Positions 1-8,165 of a stretch of DNA of 64,000 bases are shown piece by piece (within the stretch, counting starts at the first letter, position 1; every line of letters starts with the position of its first letter). This DNA comes from Sinomicrobium sp. (lineage in GTDB: Bacteria > Bacteroidota > Bacteroidia > Flavobacteriales > Flavobacteriaceae), in NCBI GenBank assembly GCA_029266035.1, contig JAJUFH010000013.1, positions 1 to 64,000 on the forward strand. Reading direction: 5' to 3'. A program made the translations under genes and the position numbers. The notes under the pieces were generated by a model, which searched no databases, was not told where the DNA came from, and saw nothing but the letters and a program-made list of their open reading frames with translations.

Positions 1-2
1 CA

Positions 3-146
3 CAGACCTATTCAGAATCGTGCCTTAATTGCGGAAAAGTTATTGAGGTGTCAACACAGAAAGACAATTCCCCAGAGTATTATACGGACGTGTATGTAAA
101 ATGTTCTTGTGGACACTCTGTTGAATTTAATCTTCCGGTGAACTGA
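3..146 (+). CDS. Partial small zinc-ribbon protein (C-terminus only)
   Basis: The window opens inside a rightward frame that ends with TGA at 144-146. The 47 visible residues hold two cysteine pairs, CLNCG near the start and CSCGH near the end, which is a zinc-ribbon arrangement. The stop touches the ATG of the next gene, so the two are probably translated together. The N-terminus lies outside the window and the function is unknown. Confidence 0.6.
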   Translation, partial: QTYSESCLNCGKVIEVSTQKDNSPEYYTDVYVKCSCGHSVEFNLPVN

Positions 147-500
147 ATGTATATCAATCGTAAAGGTTTGCAGTTCAGTCGAAGGGATACATTCGATTAC
201 ACTACGCTTGGTGATTTGATGATTACTTGGCTGGAGAAGTTTAAGGAGCATGGTAAATACGGGTGTCCGTATGACTACCTACCAGAAGGACATAGCCATA
301 CAGATGAAGAGATTGAAGCAGGTATTCAGGCCATGTATAAGGATATTGATGATTTAATCTGGGCGCTAGATGACAGTAATTCACCAGACCTTCTTGACCT
401 TCCTTTTGAAGAATGGTTGCCGATGCAAAGGAAGTATGAAGATGAACGAATGGAAAAGTTGAAGTTGTTTCCTAAGTTGTACCAATTGCTATGGAGGTAG
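147..500 (+). CDS. Hypothetical protein, 117 aa
   Basis: A soluble acidic protein with no motif I recognise. The ATG directly follows the stop of the zinc-ribbon gene, so translation is probably coupled. It belongs to the rightward early-type cluster that carries the glutaredoxin gene. Confidence 0.7.
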   Translation: MYINRKGLQFSRRDTFDYTTLGDLMITWLEKFKEHGKYGCPYDYLPEGHSHTDEEIEAGIQAMYKDIDDLIWALDDSNSPDLLDLPFEEWLPMQRKYEDERMEKLKLFPKLYQLLWR

Positions 501-515
501 GAGTGAGATTGAACA

Positions 516-764
516 ATGGGAGAAGAGGAAGTGACGTTAGAAGAAATTTGCTACCACTTAATACCGAACGACGACGACTGGCAAATGGTCTGGTTCTTGT
601 TGAAAGATGCTGGAATGAATGCTAGGATGTGCGACGATGAGCAACTATATTTAGCATATATGAAGGTACTAGAAGAATATGTATACTCATCAAAGTGTGA
701 TGAACTACGACAACTGATGTTAACTTACTGGAAGGAGAAAAAGAGTGAAAGAGAACCCGATTGA
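516..764 (+). CDS. Hypothetical protein, 82 aa
   Basis: A small acidic helical protein, not recognised. Its last codons overlap the glutaredoxin start by 20 bases, and the purine-rich sequence inside its 3' end (around 733-742) probably serves as the ribosome-binding site of glutaredoxin. Confidence 0.7.
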   Translation: MGEEEVTLEEICYHLIPNDDDWQMVWFLLKDAGMNARMCDDEQLYLAYMKVLEEYVYSSKCDELRQLMLTYWKEKKSEREPD

Positions 765-984
765 ACAGTTGGTAATTTATGGTGCGCCCGGATGCCCCTA
801 TTGTGTAAAAGCAAAAGATCTTGCTAATGTGAAAGGTATCCGTGTTCAATACATTGATATTTCAAAAGACGTTGAATCCCGGAAGTACATTGTAGAGGAT
901 ATTGGCGCACGTACTGTTCCTCAGATTTTCCATGAAGGGAAACATATTGGTGGGTATACAGAACTTGCGGAGTATTTGAAATGA
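745..984 (+). CDS. grx: Glutaredoxin
   Basis: A thiol-disulfide oxidoreductase of the thioredoxin fold, probably reducing ribonucleotide reductase or other cytoplasmic targets. The redox motif CPYC is at residues 17-20, the cis-proline TVP at 57-59 and the glutathione-binding GGY at 69-71. The length of 79 aa is normal for phage and bacterial Grx3-type proteins. Translation starts at GTG behind an AAGGAGAA-type ribosome-binding site. No ribonucleotide reductase gene is visible here, so it may serve the host enzyme or one encoded outside the window. Confidence 0.93.
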   Translation: MKENPIEQLVIYGAPGCPYCVKAKDLANVKGIRVQYIDISKDVESRKYIVEDIGARTVPQIFHEGKHIGGYTELAEYLK

Positions 985-1373
985 GTCAACTCCTAGTCAA
1001 TAAGATCGTATGTCCTGATGGTACTGTGCTTGAGTCTAGGCACAGATACGACTATCAGGAACATAAACAATCTGATGGTAGGATTTACTTTGTGGATGGA
1101 GGACTTGATTACCAGCGTATCGGGTTTTCTGATACTAAGTTTACCAACCATACATATCATGTAGGTGACGATCACTCTAAGATCAGGGAACACTTCACTT
1201 GGAAGAGTGTTCTTGATGAGAATGGCGAACGCCTGCCAGAACCAGTTTACAGGAAGTTGAAAGACATCACGGACGATCATTTAGAAGCCCTTATTGGGTT
1301 CACAGAAGAAGATTACCCAGACTACATCCATAATCTGTTTGTAGCAGAGAAATCATACCGTGAGGATAAATAA
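981..1373 (+). CDS. Hypothetical protein, 130 aa
   Basis: It overlaps the glutaredoxin stop by four bases and ends on the base where the metallophosphoesterase gene starts. It is charged, soluble and not recognised. The tight packing argues that it is a real member of this operon. Confidence 0.75.
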   Translation: MSQLLVNKIVCPDGTVLESRHRYDYQEHKQSDGRIYFVDGGLDYQRIGFSDTKFTNHTYHVGDDHSKIREHFTWKSVLDENGERLPEPVYRKLKDITDDHLEALIGFTEEDYPDYIHNLFVAEKSYREDK

Positions 1374-2905
1374 TGACCCTTAAATGTCCACAGTGCCTAC
1401 ATGACGATGTAATACGTAAAGGTTATTGCTCGGATACAGGTAAACAGAGGTTTAAGTGCAAGGCTTGTGGTCATAGGACAGTTTCCCCATTAGGGATTAA
1501 CTATGACGACCCTTCAATTGATAGAACCTCTGTATATGATAAAGTGCGAGAAGTCAAGAAGAAACGTCGGTGGTTGATTACATCTGCACAGAATGCTACC
1601 CCTGTGTTCCAGCCTGCACTAGATGCTTGTATGACTTGGTGTTCTCATAATTCAGGGGAACTTATTGTAATTCCAAATAGGTATAAGAACCCTACGTCAC
1701 TATTTACAGATAAAGACCATGACTGGTGGCATCCGGCATTAGTTCCACACCTTGTGGATCAACGGATTGAATTATGTAAAGGACTGGTACTACTCGCAGA
1801 CATTAAAGTTGTTCCTACAGCTAAAAACCCATTAACAGGTATGGAAGGATTCACTGGTAGCAATAGTTGTATTGTAGGCCACCCTCATTATCAATTCCAC
1901 ACGGTTGCTACTCGTGCCGGTGATTTGGCTAAGATAATGACTACTACGGGTAGTATTACGCTACCAAACTACACCAATAGCAAAGCAGGTAAGAGCGGGG
2001 ATCACCATCACAGCTTGGGCGCTGTTGTAGTTGAGTGGGATGGTGAATGTTTCCATATCCGTAAGGTAGGGTTTGAGAACGACGGTAGTTTCATTGATTG
2101 GGATAAGCGATACACTGTAGGTGGTGTAGAGAAAGCACCTAGACCTAAGAGTTTGGTGTTGGGGGATTTGCATCAGAAATTTGTAGACAAAGACGCCGAC
2201 AGAGGTACTTTTGAGTTTCTAATTCCTCAACTCAGGCCAGAGAAAGTGTTTATTGGCGATGCTATGGATGGGTTTAGTATCAGTCACCACCACAGGGGAG
2301 ACCCCTTCCTGAAATGGGCCAAGCACCACTATAAAAGCGGAAATGTTAAACAAGAGATAGAAGAACTGTGTAGTTATTTAGATGCACGGATGCTGAACGA
2401 CATTGAATACTACATTGTTCCCAGTAACCACGATTCTCATATCACAAGGTATATCAAGGAGACAGACTGGAGACACGACCCTGAGAATGCCGACTTCTAT
2501 CTTGAAACGGCATTGCATATGATTCGCGGAACTAAGATGGTTGATGGTGGGGCTGAAACACCACGGCCATTTGACTATTGGGTTGGTAAACTATTACCTA
2601 AAGTTAAAGTTCTTGAGAGAGATAAAAGCTTTATGGTAGGTGACGTTGAACACTCATTTCATGGTGATCAAGGGCCGAATGGGGCTAGAGGCAGTGCTAG
2701 AAACCTAAGCAAGATTGGTGTAAAAACAACCATCGGACACTCCCATAGCCCCTGTTGTATTGATGCTTGTTATCAAGTAGGTACTTTAGCACCATCAATG
2801 AGGTATGCCACTGGGCCATCGGGATGGCTTGTTTCTCATGTATTACAGTACGCAAACGATAAACGAACGCATATCCACATCATTAAAGGGAAGTGTAAAG
2901 CATGA
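1373..2905 (+). CDS. Metallophosphoesterase with N-terminal zinc ribbon (T5 A1-like candidate)
   Basis: Residues 1-36 form a zinc ribbon (C5, C8, C29, C32) like those of transposases and transcription factors. A calcineurin-type metallophosphoesterase domain follows from about residue 260: GDLH near 263, GDAMDG near 296, NHD near 352 and GHSHS near 456, which supply the usual two-metal ligands. Such enzymes cut phosphodiesters, and many are nucleases. The T5 pre-early protein A1 (over 500 aa) also carries a metallophosphatase signature, so a role in host DNA degradation is possible, but this is inference. The region at residues 40-250 is not recognised. The stop overlaps the downstream homing gene by four bases. 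Confidence 0.75.
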   Translation: MTLKCPQCLHDDVIRKGYCSDTGKQRFKCKACGHRTVSPLGINYDDPSIDRTSVYDKVREVKKKRRWLITSAQNATPVFQPALDACMTWCSHNSGELIVIPNRYKNPTSLFTDKDHDWWHPALVPHLVDQRIELCKGLVLLADIKVVPTAKNPLTGMEGFTGSNSCIVGHPHYQFHTVATRAGDLAKIMTTTGSITLPNYTNSKAGKSGDHHHSLGAVVVEWDGECFHIRKVGFENDGSFIDWDKRYTVGGVEKAPRPKSLVLGDLHQKFVDKDADRGTFEFLIPQLRPEKVFIGDAMDGFSISHHHRGDPFLKWAKHHYKSGNVKQEIEELCSYLDARMLNDIEYYIVPSNHDSHITRYIKETDWRHDPENADFYLETALHMIRGTKMVDGGAETPRPFDYWVGKLLPKVKVLERDKSFMVGDVEHSFHGDQGPNGARGSARNLSKIGVKTTIGHSHSPCCIDACYQVGTLAPSMRYATGPSGWLVSHVLQYANDKRTHIHIIKGKCKA

Positions 2906-3663
2906 TCGGAATAAAACCCGGACAAATGATACATACCAAAGAAGGTTATGATGTTGAGGTTTTAGAATACAAGAACTCTACAAGAATCTTAGTTCGGCAT
3001 TTAGATAATGGGTATGAACAGGAAGTAAACGCAGTTAGTGTACGACAAGGAGCAATAAAGAACCCATATCATCCAACAGTATACGGTATAGGCTACTTAG
3101 GAGTAGGTGAGTACAGGAGTAGGGTGAACGGTAACAGACCCAAGGTCTATTCTCTATGGGTTGCAATGCTAAAAAGAGCGTATTCACCAAAGAGTCTAGC
3201 AGCTAGACCTACATACCAAGGGTGTTATGTCTGCAAAGAATGGCACAACTTCCAGAATTTTGCAGAGTGGTATTACCAACAACCAAATTCTGGTAAAGAA
3301 GGATTTACTTTAGATAAAGACTTAATGGTTTGGGGTAACAGGGAATATGGGCCATCTACATGCTCTCTTGTTCCACAGGAAGTAAATAAACTACTAACAG
3401 ACCACGGGAATGCAAGAGGCGCTCTACCGATAGGCGTAATCGTCAACCCAAAAGGACTGTACATAGCACAGTTAAGTGTTCATGGGAGTAGGGTTAAATT
3501 TGGCCCTTATAGTACAGTAGAAGAAGCATACGCTGTTTATAAAATGGAAAAAGAAAAACACGTTAAGAAAGTAGCGATAAAATACAAAGATCAGTTACAT
3601 CGTAAGGTGTTTGATAATCTTATGGAATGGGAGGTTACTAACGATCTTCAAGATACTCAATAA
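2902..3663 (+). CDS. Homing-endonuclease-like protein (paralogue 1 of 3)
   Basis: A 253 aa protein closely similar in layout to those at 26962 and 38073. The N-terminal ~60 residues form a small beta-rich domain with an FTTKEGYEVEV-like motif. The middle has conserved YGVGYLG, YxxWxxMLKRxY and CxVCxEWHNFQNFAEWYY stretches, then LDKDL, a conserved CSLVP and an AP2-like end. Proteins of this kind are scattered in phage genomes as free-standing HNH/AP2-type homing genes. No classical HNH triad is obvious, so nuclease activity is inferred. It sits at a strand switch, and its 3' end overlaps the o-spanin gene by 26 bases on the other strand. Confidence 0.6.
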   Translation: MIGIKPGQMIHTKEGYDVEVLEYKNSTRILVRHLDNGYEQEVNAVSVRQGAIKNPYHPTVYGIGYLGVGEYRSRVNGNRPKVYSLWVAMLKRAYSPKSLAARPTYQGCYVCKEWHNFQNFAEWYYQQPNSGKEGFTLDKDLMVWGNREYGPSTCSLVPQEVNKLLTDHGNARGALPIGVIVNPKGLYIAQLSVHGSRVKFGPYSTVEEAYAVYKMEKEKHVKKVAIKYKDQLHRKVFDNLMEWEVTNDLQDTQ

Positions 3664-3892
3664 GAACCTGTACATCGCTTCTACATAGGCTGTACAAACT
3701 GTAAAGGTCGGGGAGGTAGTTAAGTGCCTCTCCTACTGTCTCCCCGCCGTAATATGTCTCAGGGCAATTTGGATATAGCGACTTAGGCACTGTCACGTAC
3801 AGAGTACGTGTCTCAACTTTCGTCTGGAACAGCCCGCATCCCGTCAAAAGCATTACCGTGAGGAACATTCCAGCACTGATCCAAGTCTTCAT
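3638..3892 (-). CDS. Rz1: o-spanin, Rz1-like outer-membrane lipoprotein
   Basis: An 84 aa secretory lipoprotein: the hydrophobic signal is followed by the lipobox LTGC with acylated C19. It would sit in the outer membrane and pair with the i-spanin to fuse the two membranes at the end of lysis. Its start lies 80 bases inside the i-spanin gene in another frame, the classic Rz/Rz1 overlap. The tail contains paired cysteines. Being last in the leftward lysis cluster also fits. Confidence 0.8.
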   Translation of the reverse strand: MKTWISAGMFLTVMLLTGCGLFQTKVETRTLYVTVPKSLYPNCPETYYGGETVGEALNYLPDLYSLYSLCRSDVQVLIEYLEDR

Positions 3893-4199
3893 TATTCTTC
3901 CTCTCTTCTTCTAGTTGCTTCTTAATGTCTGCAAGCTGTTCCAATAACTGTTCCCTACTATCGTTACGCTCTACTACAAACCTGTCAATCTTATCCATCT
4001 CAGAACGCAGTAAATCAATGGATTCATTGGTAGTTTCAAGAGCATTAGCTAACCCCTGTAGGTTGGCATAGGCAGACGCTAAATCACCTTTAATGTTGCT
4101 GTATGAAAGGATAAACCACCCTATGACGCCAACTACGATAGCTATCCAAACCCACTTGCTCTTTAGCAAACTCTTACCTACACTCAGCCACCCAATCAT
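3813..4199 (-). CDS. Rz: i-spanin, Rz-like inner-membrane protein
   Basis: A 128 aa protein with one N-terminal membrane anchor (about residues 14-32), then a periplasmic coiled coil rich in Glu, Leu and Lys (about 45-105). This is the usual design of the inner-membrane spanin. The o-spanin gene is embedded out of frame in its 3' end. It overlaps the upstream membrane-protein gene by four bases, consistent with one lysis operon. Confidence 0.8.
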   Translation of the reverse strand: MIGWLSVGKSLLKSKWVWIAIVVGVIGWFILSYSNIKGDLASAYANLQGLANALETTNESIDLLRSEMDKIDRFVVERNDSREQLLEQLADIKKQLEEERKNNEDLDQCWNVPHGNAFDGMRAVPDES

Positions 4200-4747
4200 T
4201 TGTTAATCCCTTTGAATGGATTTGGTATAAACGTATTACCTACTCGTCGCTTTCTATTGGGTTCTTTTGGTAGCAGCTTGAAGCCAATTCGCCACTCTCC
4301 AAACTTTCCTAGATAGTAAAACCCTGTATACAGTCTCCATCCTTTACGTGCATAGACAAACTGCCACCCCGGAGCATAGTTATCTACATATACGTCACCA
4401 ATATACTTCACATAGTCACAATCTGATTGACTAACTGAGAACAACTTTGATTGTGTGAGTCCATTGGCGGGGTTCCTGATAGCCAGCCAATAGAAAGCAC
4501 TTCCAAACCCATACGGGTTCTTATAGAAGAGTGGATTGTATGCTTTGGATGTTCTGTATGAGTGATTCCCGTATATTCCATAGTCAGGATTATCCCACCA
4601 AGCAAAGAGTCTAGGTAGATGGTACACACCGTCTACTTTAGTTTTGAATAGAAGGGCAACAGGTACTACGATAACACCGATGAGTGCAATAACCACTCTC
4701 AGTAGCGACAAGGGAACATCAATAAACAACCACCATAGATATTTCAT
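4196..4747 (-). CDS. Membrane-associated phage protein (DUF7338-like)
   Basis: A 183 aa protein with a hydrophobic N-terminus (about residues 8-34) and an aromatic-rich body containing FAWWDN, YGFGSAFYWL and GWRLYTGFYYLG stretches. Similar proteins are common in phage genomes and usually annotated only as DUF7338; that family name is from memory. It lies between a holin candidate and the i-spanin, so a role in lysis or the envelope is possible but unproven. Confidence 0.6.
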   Translation of the reverse strand: MKYLWWLFIDVPLSLLRVVIALIGVIVVPVALLFKTKVDGVYHLPRLFAWWDNPDYGIYGNHSYRTSKAYNPLFYKNPYGFGSAFYWLAIRNPANGLTQSKLFSVSQSDCDYVKYIGDVYVDNYAPGWQFVYARKGWRLYTGFYYLGKFGEWRIGFKLLPKEPNRKRRVGNTFIPNPFKGINK

Positions 4748-4950
4748 TTATCTCTTCTCCATTTCCATAAACCAATTATGAGTGAAGCAAATACAAAGAA
4801 TGAGCCGTATGTTGTAGCTGTTCCCATTGGAATATCAGCAGGCGCATAGAATACTTTGAGTGTCACAGCCGTAAATAAGGCAATTCCCCATACAACGATG
4901 AGGATGGTCAGCCCGTAGTGTTCGTATAACCACTCAAGTATCTTTTCCAT
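4744..4950 (-). CDS. Small two-span membrane protein, holin candidate
   Basis: A 68 aa protein with two hydrophobic segments (about residues 13-31 and 45-62) and a basic C-terminal WKWRRDK. This matches a class II holin topology. It starts directly downstream of the M23 endolysin gene, with only the last base shared. The alternative is an antiholin partner of the candidate at 5620-5913. Confidence 0.6.
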   Translation of the reverse strand: MEKILEWLYEHYGLTILIVVWGIALFTAVTLKVFYAPADIPMGTATTYGSFFVFASLIIGLWKWRRDK

Positions 4951-5423
4951 TACAACACCAACAGTACCGGAGTTGGGTCAACATAACGACCGTCTTTCAG
5001 TATTTCAAAGTGTATGTGGTTTGGTATTCCTTTGTAGCGTTTATCTAAGTCTTGTGACAACCCTACAATATCCCCTTGTTTGATTTCAGTCCCAACAGCA
5101 ACCGTAGGATTTACATAGAAAAGACGGTATTTATAGTCTTTCTGCGTAATTTCTACGTAACGAAAGGATAAGTCATCACCATAAGGGTATCCGAGTTTAG
5201 TGACAGTACCGGACACAGGAGATGGTATTTTCTTATGTGGAGGCGTCAACAGGTCAATACCGTTGTGTGTTCTGCTACCACGAGAAGCGCCGAAGTGCCC
5301 GCATCCAAAACTATCGCACTTACGAATCTCGAAGTCAGATAGGTTCACGGATTTGTCCTTGCCAGAAGCTACTTGTTTCGAGGAGTTCAAATAATCTATC
5401 GTACTCTGCAATAAAGACCGCAT
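4950..5423 (-). CDS. M23-family peptidoglycan endopeptidase (endolysin)
   Basis: A 157 aa LytM/M23 zinc peptidase that cuts peptide cross-links. The ligands are visible: HNGID with H53 and D57, and HIHFE with catalytic H136 and ligand H138. No signal peptide or separate wall-binding domain is present, so release through a holin is expected. The neighbours (holin candidates and spanins) complete a lysis cassette. Its first 89 bases overlap the end of the upstream 93 aa gene. Confidence 0.88.
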   Translation of the reverse strand: MRSLLQSTIDYLNSSKQVASGKDKSVNLSDFEIRKCDSFGCGHFGASRGSRTHNGIDLLTPPHKKIPSPVSGTVTKLGYPYGDDLSFRYVEITQKDYKYRLFYVNPTVAVGTEIKQGDIVGLSQDLDKRYKGIPNHIHFEILKDGRYVDPTPVLLVL

Positions 5424-5616
5424 GATCGTTTTCCTTCTTTAGAATAGGGAAACCGTTGATAAACCATCCGTAAGGACTTCCGTTTATCTGTGCAAGTTCA
5501 AGACTTGTTCCATTCTCAATACAATAACTACCAACTTCCAATTCTTTTGTACATTGAATGATGAACTCTTGCTCATCTACAACCAATACTCTGTTTACAT
5601 TGTTTCTATAACGCAT
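5335..5616 (-). CDS. Hypothetical protein, 93 aa
   Basis: It fills the gap between the coiled-coil membrane protein and the endolysin and overlaps the endolysin start by 89 bases in another frame. It is soluble, acidic and not recognised. The long overlap is unusual; either this gene or the upstream end of the endolysin may be called too long. Confidence 0.55.
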   Translation of the reverse strand: MRYRNNVNRVLVVDEQEFIIQCTKELEVGSYCIENGTSLELAQINGSPYGWFINGFPILKKENDHAVFIAEYDRLFELLETSSFWQGQIREPI

Positions 5617-5619
5617 TTC

Positions 5620-5913
5620 TTATTGTCCAAACACCACTGACCAAATAGATACTGTAACGGTGATAATTGTCAAGGCTACCCCAGCAACCCAAGCTCCGAA
5701 CTTCGTAGCCCCTTTCTGCTGATTTTGGTAGGCCCACTGACTGTCTTGTTTAGCCTCCATTCTCGATAATGTCTCACTGATAGACGCCAATGTTTTATCA
5801 AGTCTGCGCTCCAAAGCCCTAACTTCGGCTTTAGTGGTGGCTTGTTCAACAGTGAGCGTGTCTATTTTCATTCCGTGTTCATCAAGACGCTTCCAAATTG
5901 CATCATCAGACAT
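5620..5913 (-). CDS. Coiled-coil protein with C-terminal membrane anchor, XhlA-like holin candidate
   Basis: A 97 aa protein with a charged coiled coil (about residues 5-60) and one C-terminal transmembrane segment (about 73-94). This resembles haemolysin XhlA-type phage proteins that act with a holin in lysis. It lies between tail and lysis genes, a frequent location for them. Its function is inferred from topology and context. Confidence 0.6.
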   Translation of the reverse strand: MSDDAIWKRLDEHGMKIDTLTVEQATTKAEVRALERRLDKTLASISETLSRMEAKQDSQWAYQNQQKGATKFGAWVAGVALTIITVTVSIWSVVFGQ

Positions 5914-5916
5914 AAC

Positions 5917-6186
5917 TTACTCCTCTTCTGTACCATCGGGGAAGTATTGTTTGAAGGTCTGCTCATCCGGGAACTTGTAGCACACCGGGGTCACGCCACC
6001 GGCATAAATGCGGTGCGGTGTGACTGGTTGTGGATCAAGTTTGTATTGAGACAGTTCCGGAACTTCCAGCAGGAAGTTGACGTGGTACCCCGGTAGCCGC
6101 TCAAGCTCTGGGTATTCCATACCATCGTCGTCCGTGAGCATGACGCCTGTTGGCTTGTAGATATAGGGGATGATATCTGGTTGCAT
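5917..6186 (-). CDS. Hypothetical protein downstream of tail fibre, 89 aa
   Basis: It overlaps the stop of the tail-fibre gene by one base, so the two are co-translated. It is acidic and proline-rich. The position suits a fibre assembly chaperone, but no family motif is visible. Confidence 0.65.
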   Translation of the reverse strand: MQPDIIPYIYKPTGVMLTDDDGMEYPELERLPGYHVNFLLEVPELSQYKLDPQPVTPHRIYAGGVTPVCYKFPDEQTFKQYFPDGTEEE

Positions 6187-7301
6187 TAGTTGGCCTCCGG
6201 GGTCGGTAGATAGTAAATGCTTTCAACTACACCATTGCCACTCGGAACAATCTGAATGTCGGTGGCCTCAATGTCTGAGTCGTATGAAACGTCATACTCT
6301 TTCAAGTCTTCGGAATCCGACACAATAGACAGAGTTCCGGCTGCCAAAATAGTTTTTCCGACAGGGGCTTTCGCGGTGACAATAAAGCGGCCTTTATCAT
6401 TCCGAAACTCCGCCCCCAACGTCCGAGAGCAATCATCAGCGACTCGGGTGACTTGTGAGCCAAATGTGGGGATGTGAGTTGTAGGATAAAGCCCAATTTC
6501 TGCGTTAATTGCTGCGACTCTTATGCTTTCCCCCGAAATAAGCCCTTTGCCACTCACACTTATATGAGCGGCTCCAGTCCCCATGCCTGCCGGTCTGGTT
6601 ACATACAAGTACCACCAACCACCATTTACTTCACGCGCACCAAATGTCCCAAGACCGGCTCCAACACCTGTAACGAGTCCGGTGTTTAGGTCTAAAGTTA
6701 CTCTTGCGAGAAAAGAGCCTGAGCTTGTTCTGGTCGTGTCAAGGGTTATGGAGTCCGCGTTGCCGGGTAAAAAATAGGCGGATAGCGCATAATTTTTGGT
6801 TACATCAACTATGCCGTCTTCTATTGACGCGCTAACATTACCGTCGGAATTCGCAGTGAGGTCTAGCCCCGCAATTGTAAAATTGGGGGTTAAACCTGAA
6901 TCAGCAACTGTTGTTCTGGTTGTGTTGCCACTGTATAGGGAACCTGGATAGTTTAGATATTCGGCTAGATCGTTATTACCCGTTGCAAAATTCGTCCGCT
7001 GCTCCTCAATCAGTAGTCCTTCACGGTTCCCAACCAGCCGTTGCTCGTCAGTCAATACATCAGTTATTCCACCGGTTGCATTCCATGCTGTTGCTGCACT
7101 GCCCCGAGTAAATGTCAATATGTCATTGAACGGTTTTTGGGTAAGACTGTTAACAGGCCCTTCGTACACCTCATAGCGGTTGTTGGCGAAGTCAAGGGAT
7201 AAGGTGGCCTCTGCCAGTAGTTCTTCGCGCTTCTGCTTTAGGCCTAAGTCTGTGACCGTTTTATATTGACCTAATTCACTAAGTTTCATTCTACTCTCCA
7301 A
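6186..7301 (-). CDS. Tail fibre or receptor-binding protein
   Basis: A 371 aa protein with an N-terminal coiled segment, then the phage-fibre signature TFTRGSAAT and GLLIEEQRTN (about residues 62-105). Two jelly-roll-like beta domains follow, ending in a C-terminal beta domain. This signature recurs in distal tail proteins with a lectin-like carbohydrate-binding module. It is the last large tail gene before lysis, where host-range proteins usually lie. Confidence 0.75.
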   Translation of the reverse strand: MESRMKLSELGQYKTVTDLGLKQKREELLAEATLSLDFANNRYEVYEGPVNSLTQKPFNDILTFTRGSAATAWNATGGITDVLTDEQRLVGNREGLLIEEQRTNFATGNNDLAEYLNYPGSLYSGNTTRTTVADSGLTPNFTIAGLDLTANSDGNVSASIEDGIVDVTKNYALSAYFLPGNADSITLDTTRTSSGSFLARVTLDLNTGLVTGVGAGLGTFGAREVNGGWWYLYVTRPAGMGTGAAHISVSGKGLISGESIRVAAINAEIGLYPTTHIPTFGSQVTRVADDCSRTLGAEFRNDKGRFIVTAKAPVGKTILAAGTLSIVSDSEDLKEYDVSYDSDIEATDIQIVPSGNGVVESIYYLPTPEAN

Positions 7302-7825
7302 TTAGTTCCATCAAAGACAAGGGACAAACCCACATCTAAATCATATTCCAATGTATTGTCAGACACATTCTGATAGAGGATAGGGCCATTGATAGTTGGT
7401 GTACCTGACTGTTTCATCAGATAGATAGTGTCTCCTACAACGGCGCTTGGAAGTGTCAATACGATACTGCCGTCCACTAGATAACGTTTATTTGCTTCTA
7501 GTGTGGAGGATGTATTAACAAGCACACTACCTTTGTCAAACTTATCGGCTTGTAAGTTGGAGATGTCTAGTTGCAATGTGTCAACATCACCTTCTGCTGT
7601 AGTGAGGCGAGCATCAATACCTGATACATCATCAGAAAGACTATCAACACTCTGTTGAAACTGTGCAATATCAGCAACACCTTGGTCATTAAGCCAATCT
7701 TCTAATGTCCCTGCATACCCAGCCTTTACAGCCAAATCATACGTAGACTTTCCCGGAGGCCCTTGTTCTGTTGTACCTATTGTTACAAACTGTTGGTCTC
7801 TAATAATTACATTAGACATATTCAA
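7286..7825 (-). CDS. Tail fibre component with collagen-like motif and coiled coil
   Basis: A 179 aa protein with GPPGKSTYDLAVKAGYAGT near residues 22-40, the short collagen-like junction used in many phage fibres. A coiled coil (about 60-95) and a beta-rich C-terminal domain follow. It overlaps the next gene by 16 bases. Met1 and Met3 are both possible starts. Confidence 0.7.
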   Translation of the reverse strand: MNMSNVIIRDQQFVTIGTTEQGPPGKSTYDLAVKAGYAGTLEDWLNDQGVADIAQFQQSVDSLSDDVSGIDARLTTAEGDVDTLQLDISNLQADKFDKGSVLVNTSSTLEANKRYLVDGSIVLTLPSAVVGDTIYLMKQSGTPTINGPILYQNVSDNTLEYDLDVGLSLVFDGTNWRVE

Positions 7826-8165
7826 TCTCCGTAACAGCTTGTTTCAAGAATGCCCTACCCTCAATGATACGTTCTACTGTCCCGTCAGAGTAAATAACTA
7901 CCAAATCATGTCTTGCTTTATCAAATGAATAGGTATCTGTTATTTCAGCAGGTACTTCAACACTGATAAGGCCGTTTACGGGGTCGGGGCTTGATATATA
8001 CGGAGTGAAGTCAGCAAGCAATGTGCCACCATACGTATCCCTCACTTCCATGGCATACGTACAGCCAGTCAAGTCAATAGGCTGTTCATATTTATCTCTG
8101 TATTCAAGGGAGAGTTTGTATGTTGCCCCTTGTTTGATGTAAATATCAAAGATTAGCTTATTCAT
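7812..8165 (-). CDS. Tail protein with BppU/Ig-like fold
   Basis: A 117 aa beta protein with the pattern KQGATYKLSLEYRDK, IDLTG and VPAEITDTYSF, typical of small baseplate or fibre-adaptor domains that open with a QGAT strand. It overlaps both neighbours by a few bases. It probably connects fibres to the tail tip. Confidence 0.65.
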   Translation of the reverse strand: MNKLIFDIYIKQGATYKLSLEYRDKYEQPIDLTGCTYAMEVRDTYGGTLLADFTPYISSPDPVNGLISVEVPAEITDTYSFDKARHDLVVIYSDGTVERIIEGRAFLKQAVTEIEYV

